NCBI RefSeq assembly: GCF_025751555.1 | Contig: NZ_JAOWLB010000007.1 | Span: 1-64,000, forward strand | Direction: 5' to 3' | From: Ruegeria aquimaris | GTDB lineage: Bacteria > Pseudomonadota > Alphaproteobacteria > Rhodobacterales > Rhodobacteraceae | Length of the DNA: 64,000 bases | Part shown: positions 9,038 through 15,902 of the stretch, one piece after another | How positions within the stretch are numbered: position 1 is the first letter of the stretch | Layout of the letters: every line of letters begins with the position of its first letter | Made by a program: the position numbers and the translations under genes | The notes under the pieces: model-generated | Database searches by the model: none | Told to the model about the DNA's origin: nothing | The model's input: only the letters and a program-made list of their open reading frames with translations

Positions 9038-9108
9038 GGCGCACGCTCCCTCATGCGAATTCGGGTACAGGAAATCCGGGCTTGCGAGATAGTGTCGTGC
9101 CAACTTAG

Positions 9109-10086
9109 ATGCTGATCATGCAAAGTTCACCCAAAATTCTGCAACAAACCCAGACCATCGACTTTCTTCTGTTCGACGCGTTTTCCAACCATTGCCTGGC
9201 CAACACGGTCGAGCCGCTGCGGGCGGCCAACACTTTGTCTCGACGCCCGCTTTATGCCTGGCGCTTTCTGACCCTCGACGGCGCGCCGGTACACAGCTCC
9301 TCCGGCATGCAGGTTTCGCCACACGAACGTCTGGACCACGGGCATGGGTCCATGTTGGTGGTCATGCCATCCTATGGCTTTCGCGGGCATGAAGGCTGGC
9401 GCACGCTGCGTGCCCTGACCTCTGCCGCGAAGCGCTATTCGGTTCTGGCGGGGCTCGACACTGGCAGCTGGCTGCTGGCGCGCGCAGGGCTGTTGGACGG
9501 TCACCGCGCCACGATCCATTGGGAAGAGCTTTCGAGCTTTGCGGAGACCTTTCCGCAGGTTCAGACGCTGCGCGAAAGGTTTGTCATCGACGGGCCCCGG
9601 ATCACCTGTTCGGGCGCGATGGCGGCCTTTGACCTTGTGATGCATCTGATCGGGCAGGATCACGGGCAGTTGCTGTCGTTGGAGGTTGCCCAGCTGTTCA
9701 TGACCCGGGATTCGGCCAGGTCACATGGAGCGCCTGCCGGGATCGGCCGCCGGTCGGTCAACAAGGCAGTGATGGCCATGCAGGACAATCTGGAACGGCC
9801 GTTGTCCATCGCACAGATCGCGCGCCAGGCCGGCTGCACCCAAAAGACGCTTGAAGCCCGGATGATGGCCGAACTCAAGGCGACCCCGCAAGCCGTCTAT
9901 CGCAGGCTGCGGTTGAACCTTGCGCGCAAGCTGGTCACCGAGTCCGATCAACCGGTGTCCGAAATCGCCGCACGCTGCGGTTATGAGAACGCCAGCGCCA
10001 TGACACGGGCGTTCCGTGCGGAATTCGGCCACCCCCCGCGCGTGTTGCGCAACGGGGATCAGATCGCCGCTGTCCAGACCCGGTAA
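9109..10086 (+). CDS. GlxA-family AraC-type transcriptional regulator
   Basis: Protein of 325 aa. The N-terminal half is a DJ-1/PfpI-like ligand domain (FLLFDAFSNHCLANTVEPLRAA; the nucleophile region reads LDTGSWLLARAGLLDG, with Asp-Thr in place of the Cys, so it senses rather than catalyses). The C-terminal third carries two AraC helix-turn-helix motifs (LSIAQIARQAGCTQKTLEA and VSEIAARCGYENASAMTRAF). It is divergent from the acyl-CoA dehydrogenase operon across about 70 bp and is the obvious candidate to control it. Relatives such as CdhR and GbdR respond to carnitine or glycine betaine. The 3' end overlaps the convergent gene by 28 bp. An ATG at 9118 is an alternative start. Confidence 0.85.
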   Translation: MLIMQSSPKILQQTQTIDFLLFDAFSNHCLANTVEPLRAANTLSRRPLYAWRFLTLDGAPVHSSSGMQVSPHERLDHGHGSMLVVMPSYGFRGHEGWRTLRALTSAAKRYSVLAGLDTGSWLLARAGLLDGHRATIHWEELSSFAETFPQVQTLRERFVIDGPRITCSGAMAAFDLVMHLIGQDHGQLLSLEVAQLFMTRDSARSHGAPAGIGRRSVNKAVMAMQDNLERPLSIAQIARQAGCTQKTLEARMMAELKATPQAVYRRLRLNLARKLVTESDQPVSEIAARCGYENASAMTRAFRAEFGHPPRVLRNGDQIAAVQTR

Positions 10087-11123
10087 CGGTCCTGCCCGGT
10101 CATCTCGCGGATCAGCCCCCGGCGGGTGAACAGATCGAGATTGCGTTGCACGGCGGCGCGCGACGCGCCCGACTTCGCTTCGGCCAGCGGCGCGGTCACC
10201 ATCGGCCAGGCCGCCATGACCGAGATCAGGGCCGGAGGTGTCCGTCCGCTCAAATCAGCCGTCGCGGTTTCAGCCCGGGCACGCCAGGCCGCGATCCGCT
10301 CCAGATGCAAAAGCGCCGCGACAACCGCTTGCGCCGAGCCGCGCAGCCAGGCGCCCAGTTTCTGCTCCGGGTCGCCAATGCCGCGCAAGGCGCCAGGCCC
10401 CGACAGCGCCAATGGCAGGAACAGGGCCGCGCCGCGCCCCATGCTGGCCCCGTGGCGCGCGGCCAGAACCACGGCCTCGACCGCTGTCGACCGGCCTTGA
10501 CCAAGCGCCATCCAGCTGTGGAACATCATCGCGGCCCGCGTTGCCGGATGCAGGGTGGCCGCGCCCTCCATCACCTCGGCCAGATCGGCGATGGTGTCGG
10601 GAATGGCTTCGCCGTCGACAGCGTTCCGGCCCAGAAAGTCTGACAGACCGCCCAACCAGCCGCCCGCATCGGGCGCGGGGCCGCCGCTCAACCTGCGCAC
10701 CGCCCATCCGGCACGTGCCAATGCCTGGGTGTCATCGGCTGTCGCGCTCAGACGCAATCCGGTCCAGAGCGCCAGCCGTTCGGGGCTGATCCGGTCACCC
10801 GCCCACCAGCCGAGATCGGCGACCTCGAGCAAGGCCAGCCTGTGGGTCCATTCCGCAGGCCCGGCGCGCAACCGCTCTTCCAGCGCGCCGAACTGAAACG
10901 CGAGATCCGCCAGTTCGTTGGAGTATCCGGCCTGTGCTGACCGCCAATCAGCCGGATCGAACAGCAGCCGTGGCCGTGCGCGCGGGGCTGGAATCAGCGG
11001 GTCCTGCGCGTCGTCATCCTCGGGACCGGGCAGAAACCACAGATCCTCTTCGGCGACGGGGTCGCTGTCAAACGGCCCTTCGGGGTCGATGTCAGGCAAA
11101 GACGTATCGGGTTGCGGTCTCAT
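10059..11123 (-). CDS. DUF1612 / helix-turn-helix protein (RHE_PE00001 family)
   Basis: Protein of 354 aa with an acidic, low-complexity N-terminus (about 1-45), an alpha-helical middle and a C-terminal winged-helix-like region ending RRGLIREMTGQDRYRVWTA, the signature of the DUF1612 plus HTH family often met on plasmids of alphaproteobacteria. The family has no established function; DNA binding by the C-terminus is likely. The last 28 bp overlap the 3' end of the GlxA-type regulator on the opposite strand. It stands alone; no operon partner is evident. Confidence 0.65.
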   Translation of the reverse strand: MRPQPDTSLPDIDPEGPFDSDPVAEEDLWFLPGPEDDDAQDPLIPAPRARPRLLFDPADWRSAQAGYSNELADLAFQFGALEERLRAGPAEWTHRLALLEVADLGWWAGDRISPERLALWTGLRLSATADDTQALARAGWAVRRLSGGPAPDAGGWLGGLSDFLGRNAVDGEAIPDTIADLAEVMEGAATLHPATRAAMMFHSWMALGQGRSTAVEAVVLAARHGASMGRGAALFLPLALSGPGALRGIGDPEQKLGAWLRGSAQAVVAALLHLERIAAWRARAETATADLSGRTPPALISVMAAWPMVTAPLAEAKSGASRAAVQRNLDLFTRRGLIREMTGQDRYRVWTAAI

Positions 11124-11165
11124 AAGGTCAGTATAACGCGGCGCGCCCGGACCGGATACCGATTG

Positions 11166-12119
11166 TCACCCGCGCCGGGCCTGTTGTTCGGCCCGGTTCC
11201 GCGCCACCAGCTCCTTGTAAAGCGAGCGGATGCGCATCATCACCGGCCCGGCCCTGCCGGTACCGATGGGCTTGCCGTCAATCGAGGCCACCGGGGTCTG
11301 GGCGCCGAAAGTGCCGGTCAGAAACGCCTCGTCGGCGCCATAGGCCTCGTAGAGGGAGAAGTTCTTCTCGAACACCGGGATACCATTGTCACGGCAGAGG
11401 TCGATCACCTTTTGCCGAGTCACCCCGTTCATGCAGTAATCCCCGGTCGAGGTCCAGACCTCACCCCGCCGCACAATGAAGAAGTTGCAGGCATTGGTCG
11501 TGTTCACGAACCCATGCGGATCCAGCATCAGCGCCTCGTCCGCGCCCGCCTGCTCGGCCTGCAAGCAGGCGATCACACAGTTCAGCTTGGAATGGCTGTT
11601 GAACTTGGGGTCCTGACTGTGCGGCAAGCCGCGTACTTGCGGCACCGAGGCAAGCCGGACCCCGCGCCGCTGCACATCCTCGGACGGGCGCGAGTGTTCG
11701 ATGATCGCAACGATGGTAGGGCCCCATTTCGACAGGCCGGGATGCTGGAACGGTTTGGCCTTGCGTCCACGCGTGATCATCAGGCGGCAATGGGCGTCGC
11801 TGGTCATGCCATTGGCCGCTGCCGTCCGGTCAAGAATCCCGCGAATTTCCTCGGGTGTCTTGCCGATATCCAGCGATACCGCCTTGCACGAGTTGAACAG
11901 CCTGTCCATGTGTTCGTCGAAAAAGGCCCATTCCCCATCATAGAGCCGCATGCCCTCCCACATGCCGTCGCCCAGCATGAAACCGCTGTCATAGACTGAA
12001 ACCTTGGCCTCGTCCTTGTGGACCAGTTCGCCGTCGACATAGATCAGGATATCGCGGTTGCGGGCGTCTTCCTCGGCGTCATGGGTTGTCTTGCCGGGGG
12101 CATGGGCATCGGTTGTCAT
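11166..12119 (-). CDS. Class IV aminotransferase (branched-chain / D-amino-acid aminotransferase family)
   Basis: Protein of 317 aa, PLP fold type IV. Motifs: VYDSGFMLGDGMWEG near the N-terminus, the PLP lysine in NSHSKLNCV, and GFVNTTNACNFF followed by GVTRQKVIDLC, typical of IlvE/DAAT/ADC-lyase enzymes. The first 20 residues are a hydrophilic extension not usual for the family. The ATG follows AGGATGACAG. Likely a cytoplasmic transaminase of branched-chain or similar amino acids; which substrate cannot be told. Single-gene unit. Confidence 0.8.
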   Translation of the reverse strand: MTTDAHAPGKTTHDAEEDARNRDILIYVDGELVHKDEAKVSVYDSGFMLGDGMWEGMRLYDGEWAFFDEHMDRLFNSCKAVSLDIGKTPEEIRGILDRTAAANGMTSDAHCRLMITRGRKAKPFQHPGLSKWGPTIVAIIEHSRPSEDVQRRGVRLASVPQVRGLPHSQDPKFNSHSKLNCVIACLQAEQAGADEALMLDPHGFVNTTNACNFFIVRRGEVWTSTGDYCMNGVTRQKVIDLCRDNGIPVFEKNFSLYEAYGADEAFLTGTFGAQTPVASIDGKPIGTGRAGPVMMRIRSLYKELVARNRAEQQARRG

Positions 12120-12154
12120 CTGTCATCCTGCTGGCTAGTCGCGGCAGAGATTAG

Positions 12155-12271
12155 GATCAGGTCCGCCGATCCGCAATGGCCGCAATCGCCTGGGGCGGTG
12201 GCATCTGGTCGATGCATTTCGTGGCCATGCTGGGCCCCTACGAAGTACGAGGCCACAAACTGGTCGGCTGA
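12155..12271 (+). pseudogene. Remnant of an MHYT-domain membrane signalling protein
   Basis: An open frame of 38 codons after a TAG contains AWGGGIWSMHFVAMLGPYEV, which matches the second half of an MHYT repeat (GGGIWSMHF-AML), the putative metal- or gas-sensing membrane segment of bacterial signalling proteins. Nothing upstream or downstream continues it, so it is a fragment of a deleted gene. It shows that this intergenic zone was once coding. Confidence 0.45.
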
Positions 12272-12273
12272 CA

Positions 12274-12480
12274 ATGAATGCGATCCTCTCCAATGCAACC
12301 CGCGATCTGGTCGGGTTCCTCTACGAGTGGGACAAAGAGGACCTTCAACCCGCCTGGTTCGATGGTGCCGTGAAAGGGGTTCGCTATGAACCCATGAAGC
12401 GCGAGAAGGTGCGGGAGTCCCTTGATGTGCAGACATCCGCGCAAGAGCGCCGAAACCCGTTGAATCTCGAAGGCGACTAG
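12274..12480 (+). CDS. Small hypothetical protein
   Basis: 68-codon frame starting 2 bp after the MHYT remnant. The product is acidic to neutral with a plausible globular start (DLVGFLYEWDKEDLQPAWFD), but I recognise no family. There is no clear Shine-Dalgarno sequence. It could be a real small gene or a second broken remnant. Little else can be said. Confidence 0.25.
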   Translation: MNAILSNATRDLVGFLYEWDKEDLQPAWFDGAVKGVRYEPMKREKVRESLDVQTSAQERRNPLNLEGD

Positions 12481-12541
12481 CCGCCGCACCCTTTTCGGCC
12501 AAGGCAGGTTACCCGCCAAGCAGACACTCTGAGCGATAGAG

Positions 12542-12571
12542 TTGACTTCTATGCCTCAGAAATGATCTAAA
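12542..12571 (+). promoter_or_regulatory. Candidate promoter of the Fic gene
   Basis: TTGACT at 12542-12547 and TCTAAA at 12566-12571 are spaced by 18 bp, a fair sigma-70-type match in an otherwise GC-rich region. It ends 1 bp before the perfect inverted repeat at 12573-12603, so a bound repressor would block the transcription start. Confidence 0.4.
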
Positions 12572-12572
12572 T

Positions 12573-12603
12573 ATGAGTTATAGAAAGGATGTCTATAACT
12601 CAT
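12573..12603. promoter_or_regulatory. Perfect 12-bp inverted repeat spanning the Fic ribosome-binding site and start codon
   Basis: Arms ATGAGTTATAGA (12573-12584) and TCTATAACTCAT (12592-12603) are perfect complements around a 7-base spacer AAGGATG. The spacer holds the Shine-Dalgarno AAGGA and the right arm takes in the first two bases of the fic ATG. It can act as a DNA operator for a dimeric winged-helix protein, probably Fic itself, or fold in mRNA to present or hide the ribosome site. Confidence 0.75.
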
Positions 12604-13723
12604 GCCCTGGAATTGGACGCTGCCCGATTGGCCGGGTTTCCGGTATGACGCCTCTGCTCTGGAGCCGTTTGAGCAGACGTTCCTGCTGTCGTCCGGAGAA
12701 ATCCTCGGCGCGGTCCATCATGTCAGCCAGCCGGAACGCGAGCAACTCCGCATCGAACTGCTCAGCGAGGAAGCGATGCAGACGAGCGCCATCGAGGGTG
12801 AAATCCTCGATCGGCTCAGTGTGCAATCTTCGCTGCGCCGCCATCTGGGCCTCGATCCGGACAGCTACCCTGCCAAACCGCGCGAACAGGGCGTCGCGGA
12901 AATGATGGTCGACGTCTATTCCAGTTTTGCAGAGCCGCTGATCCATGAGACACTGTACCGCTGGCATCGGATGCTCCTGTCCCATGACCGCCGGTTGGAA
13001 ACCATCGGGGCCTACCGACACCACGCCGAAGCGATGCAAATCGTTTCCGGCCGCCTTGACCGGCCCACGATCCATTTCGAAGCGCCGCCCTCGGAGCGGG
13101 TCATGCCCGAGATGGAGCGATACGCGGATTGGTTCAACAAGACCGGGCCGGGGGGAGCAGAGCCGCTTCCAGCGCTGACGCGCGCAGGGCTAAGCCACCT
13201 CTATTTCGAGAGTATCCACCCATTCGAAGACGGCAACGGCCGCTTGGGCCGCGCCCTCGCTGAAAAGTCGCTGGCGCAGAACATTGGCCAGCCGACCCTC
13301 ATCTCGCTCGCCTGCACCATCGAGAAGGAGCGCAAGGCTTACTACGACCAACTCGAGCAGCATCAAAAAACGCTTCAGGTGACCGATTGGCTCGTCTGGT
13401 TCGCGGAAACTGTCTTGAAGGCCCAACAGGTCACACTCGACCGTGTCGGCTTCTTCATCAGCAAGGCACACTTCTACGATCGTCACAGAGACCACTTGAA
13501 CGAACGCCAGGCCAAGGCCATCGCTCGAATGTTTCGGGAAGGCCCTGGCGGTTTCAAAGGCGGCCTCAGCGCCGACAACTACATCAAGATCACCGGAACC
13601 TCACGCGCAACCGCAACCCGCGATCTTCAGGACCTGGTCGAAAAAGGTGCGCTCAGCCGAACCGGTGAAAGACGCCATACAAGGTACTGGTTGAACCTGA
13701 ATGAGCGGGGGCGGTCGCAATGA
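12602..13723 (+). CDS. Fic family protein (AMPylase-type) with C-terminal winged helix
   Basis: Protein of 373 aa. Order: N-terminal DUF4172-like region, an inhibitory-helix motif TSAIEG at 61-66 matching (S/T)xxxE(G/N) of class II Fic proteins, the Fic core with HPFEDGNGRLGR at 206-217, and a C-terminal winged helix (ISKAHFYDRHRDHLNERQ ... NYIKITGTSRATATRDLQDL) ending near 365. All residues of the catalytic motif are intact, so nucleotidyl transfer, normally restrained by E65, is expected. The target is unknown. The last helix is a DNA-binding type, and a perfect palindrome overlaps the start codon, so autorepression is probable. Class II Fics often act alone, without a separate antitoxin. 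Confidence 0.9.
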   Translation: MPWNWTLPDWPGFRYDASALEPFEQTFLLSSGEILGAVHHVSQPEREQLRIELLSEEAMQTSAIEGEILDRLSVQSSLRRHLGLDPDSYPAKPREQGVAEMMVDVYSSFAEPLIHETLYRWHRMLLSHDRRLETIGAYRHHAEAMQIVSGRLDRPTIHFEAPPSERVMPEMERYADWFNKTGPGGAEPLPALTRAGLSHLYFESIHPFEDGNGRLGRALAEKSLAQNIGQPTLISLACTIEKERKAYYDQLEQHQKTLQVTDWLVWFAETVLKAQQVTLDRVGFFISKAHFYDRHRDHLNERQAKAIARMFREGPGGFKGGLSADNYIKITGTSRATATRDLQDLVEKGALSRTGERRHTRYWLNLNERGRSQ

Positions 13724-13910
13724 CAGACGTGCGTGTGACAAAACGAAATCCTTATCTCGTTGGGCCGACTGTCTGGGATTTTGCCGAGTGCACGGATCTA
13801 GCTGTCTGATCCCGCGGTTTGACGGTGAGATCCTTTCCGTGGAACGAAAGGAAACCTTATGAGACAAGTTCGGCGCGGCAGCGCCACGCCCTGTTACCCG
13901 GCAGCTCTCT
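13724..13910. other. Gene-free stretch after fic
   Basis: No supported gene. Short frames lack codon bias and start signals. Together with the hairpin and the CoxG remnant that follow, this looks like a scar of past insertions and deletions. Confidence 0.3.
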
Positions 13911-13939
13911 GAACCGCCCCGGATTTACCGGAGCGGTTC
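13911..13939. repeat. Strong hairpin, possible insertion-element end or terminator
   Basis: Arms GAACCGCCCCGG (13911-13922) and CCGGAGCGGTTC (13928-13939) pair over 12 bp with a single mismatch and a 5-base loop. GAACCGCCCCGG resembles terminal sequences I associate with IS3-type elements, but no transposase is nearby. There is no T tract, so intrinsic termination is less likely. Confidence 0.4.
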
Positions 13940-13993
13940 ACCATCCTAAATCCGATCCACAAGATGCCGGGAGTAAACAACTAAGTGACACGC

Positions 13994-14440
13994 CCGGAAA
14001 TCCGGCTCGATGGGGCCCAGTGGAACGGGAAACCATAAAGTTGATGGAGTTCGCCAAAGGATTCGATGAACCCCTCCTTGATGGCTCGCTGTAAGGAGTT
14101 GATCAAAAATCCGGAAACCGAATTGGAAGCCAAGGTCGTGCTCAAGATCGGCCCGGTCAAGGCAAGGTTCGGCGGGGCCGTGAATCTCGAAACCTCAGGC
14201 GCACCGGATCCATTGTTGCTGACCGGCAAGGCAGCGGCGGCGGCCCTTGCCATGCCAAGGGCGGCGCGTATGCTACCCTCGTCGAAACAGATGGAAAACC
14301 GTCCTGACCTATCAGCCAAGGCCGAAATCACCGGAAAGCTGGCGCAACTGGGCAGCCGGTTGATCCAGGGCACGGCAAAGAAACCGGCCGCCTGCTTCTT
14401 TCAGAAATTCGCCAAGGTTGTCGATAACATCGACGCCTGA
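13994..14440 (+). pseudogene. Degraded coxG-like gene (SRPBCC, carbon monoxide dehydrogenase subunit G)
   Basis: In one frame, PEIRLDGAQWNGKP is followed by two stop codons, then MNPSLMARCKELIKN ... VVLKIGPVKARFGGAVNLE ... KLAQLGSRLIQGTAKK to the stop at 14440. The order and phrases match CoxG (GEYRL near the N-terminus, CIPGCKEL, KVKIGPV-ARF-G, GKLAQLGSRLIDGTAKK). The region between IGPVKARF and GKLAQLG is shortened and corrupted. The part from 14066 is still open (124 codons). CoxG helps recruit the CO dehydrogenase maturation machinery to the membrane; no cox genes are in the window. Non-functional in all likelihood. Confidence 0.7.
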
Positions 14441-14487
14441 CACCCGGGCCAAAACAAGCCCGTTGCCAATTTGATCAAAAAGCGGCA

Positions 14488-14525
14488 TCTACCATGGGAA
14501 TCCATTCGGAGTCCCCCATGGTAGA
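14488..14525. promoter_or_regulatory. 11-bp inverted repeat over the start codon of the class III aminotransferase
   Basis: Arms TCTACCATGGG (14488-14498) and CCCATGGTAGA (14515-14525) are perfect complements with a 16-base loop. The right arm contains the favoured ATG (14518) and the loop holds the GGAG ribosome site (14508-14511), so an mRNA hairpin would bury the start codon. It could equally be an operator. The left arm carries a second in-frame ATG at 14494. Confidence 0.6.
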
Positions 14526-15891
14526 GTCCCAAGCCACCATCGCCGGTATCCGCCGCGACCGCTTCGACACCCTCGCCCGCCGCGAGGCGGAACGCTTTGC
14601 GTCTGCTCGGCCCAGGACGCGCGCTGCATTGGACGCTGGCGCAGACCAGTTCCTGGACGGGGTCCCAATGCACTGGATGCGCGACTGGCCGATGCCATTT
14701 CCCATGCTGGTGGCCGAAGCGCGCGGCGCCCGGCTGACCGATATCGACGGGCATGTGATCAACGATTTCTGTCTGGGCGATACCGGGTCGATGTTCGGCC
14801 ATTCACCCGAGCCGGTGGCGCGGGCGATCCGGACCCAGGCCGACATCGGCCTGACCTACATGCTGCCGACCGAGGCCGCACTGGAGGCCGCATCGCTGCT
14901 GAGCGAAAAGTTTGGCGATTTCCGCTGGCAGATCGCCACCACCGCATCCGACGCCAACCGCTTTGCCCTGCGGGTCGCCCGCGCGGTAACGGGCAAAGCC
15001 AAGGTGATCGTGTTCCACGGCTGCTATCACGGTGCTGTCGACGACTCGATGGTGGAACTGCATCTGGGCCAGACCCGGACCCGCCCGGGTCTGGCCGGAC
15101 AAGTCACCGACCTTGCCACGCTGGCGGTCGCCTGCGAATTCAATGACCTGAACTCGGTCGAAACCGCACTGCGGGCCGGGGATGTCGCTGCCATCCTCAC
15201 CGAACCGGTTATGACAAACAGCTGCATGGTGTTGCCCGAACCCGGCTTTCTGGACGGCCTGCGTGCGCTGGCCACGCAGTATGGCGCGCTCTTGATGATT
15301 GACGAGACGCATACGCTGTCATCGGGTCTGGGCGGATACACCGGCGTCTACGGGCTCGACCCTGACGTCTTTGTCGTCGGCAAATGTGTTGCGGGCGGCA
15401 TGCCCACCGCGGTCTGGGGTCTGCGCCCCGCCGTGGCCGAGGCCTGGCGCATCTATGACGATGCGCGTCCGGGGGGCCATTCCGGCATGGGCACCACCCT
15501 GTCCGCAAATCCGATGCAGTTTGCCTGTCTCGCCGCCAACCTGTCGCAGGTCATGACCGCCGGCAACTATGCCCATATGGAGGCCGGAGCCGAGCGCCTC
15601 GCCACCGGGCTGTCCGAGAGTATCGCCCGCCATGGCGTACCCTGGCACGTTGTGCGTGTCGGCGCGCGGGTGGAGTTCATCTGCGCCCCGGGCCCGCTGA
15701 AAAACGGCACCGAGGCCGCGACCGCCCACAAACCGGAGCTTGAGGCGGCGCTCCATACCGCTCTTTTGAACCGGGGCTGTCTGATCGCACCTTTCCACAA
15801 CATGATGCTTGTCAGCCCGGCCACCTCGAACGAACAGATCGACCGGCTAATTGCCGCCTTCGACGATATCCTGACCGAACTTCTGACCTGA
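14518..15891 (+). CDS. Class III aminotransferase (glutamate-1-semialdehyde aminomutase-like)
   Basis: Protein of 457 aa from the ATG at 14518 (GGAG 6 bp upstream); the in-frame ATG at 14494 lacks a ribosome site. PLP fold type I, class III: the co-factor aspartate is in MIDETHTLSSG and the Schiff-base lysine is K289 in VVGKCVAGGMPTAVWG. The overall pattern is closest to the glutamate-1-semialdehyde aminomutase-like subgroup, but hemA at 49.3 kb shows the organism uses the Shemin route, so a catabolic transaminase is more likely. It is 11 bp upstream of a glutamine-synthetase-like gene and in the same direction as cphB-cphA. It may process a cyanophycin-derived amine or feed amino donors; that is inference. 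Confidence 0.8.
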   Translation: MVESQATIAGIRRDRFDTLARREAERFASARPRTRAALDAGADQFLDGVPMHWMRDWPMPFPMLVAEARGARLTDIDGHVINDFCLGDTGSMFGHSPEPVARAIRTQADIGLTYMLPTEAALEAASLLSEKFGDFRWQIATTASDANRFALRVARAVTGKAKVIVFHGCYHGAVDDSMVELHLGQTRTRPGLAGQVTDLATLAVACEFNDLNSVETALRAGDVAAILTEPVMTNSCMVLPEPGFLDGLRALATQYGALLMIDETHTLSSGLGGYTGVYGLDPDVFVVGKCVAGGMPTAVWGLRPAVAEAWRIYDDARPGGHSGMGTTLSANPMQFACLAANLSQVMTAGNYAHMEAGAERLATGLSESIARHGVPWHVVRVGARVEFICAPGPLKNGTEAATAHKPELEAALHTALLNRGCLIAPFHNMMLVSPATSNEQIDRLIAAFDDILTELLT

Positions 15892-15902
15892 GGACGACGA
15901 CC

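Noticed and set aside
14518-15891. Assignment of the class III aminotransferase as HemL (glutamate-1-semialdehyde aminomutase)
   Set aside because: ALAS-type hemA is present, so the C5 route is not expected; similarity is only at subgroup level.
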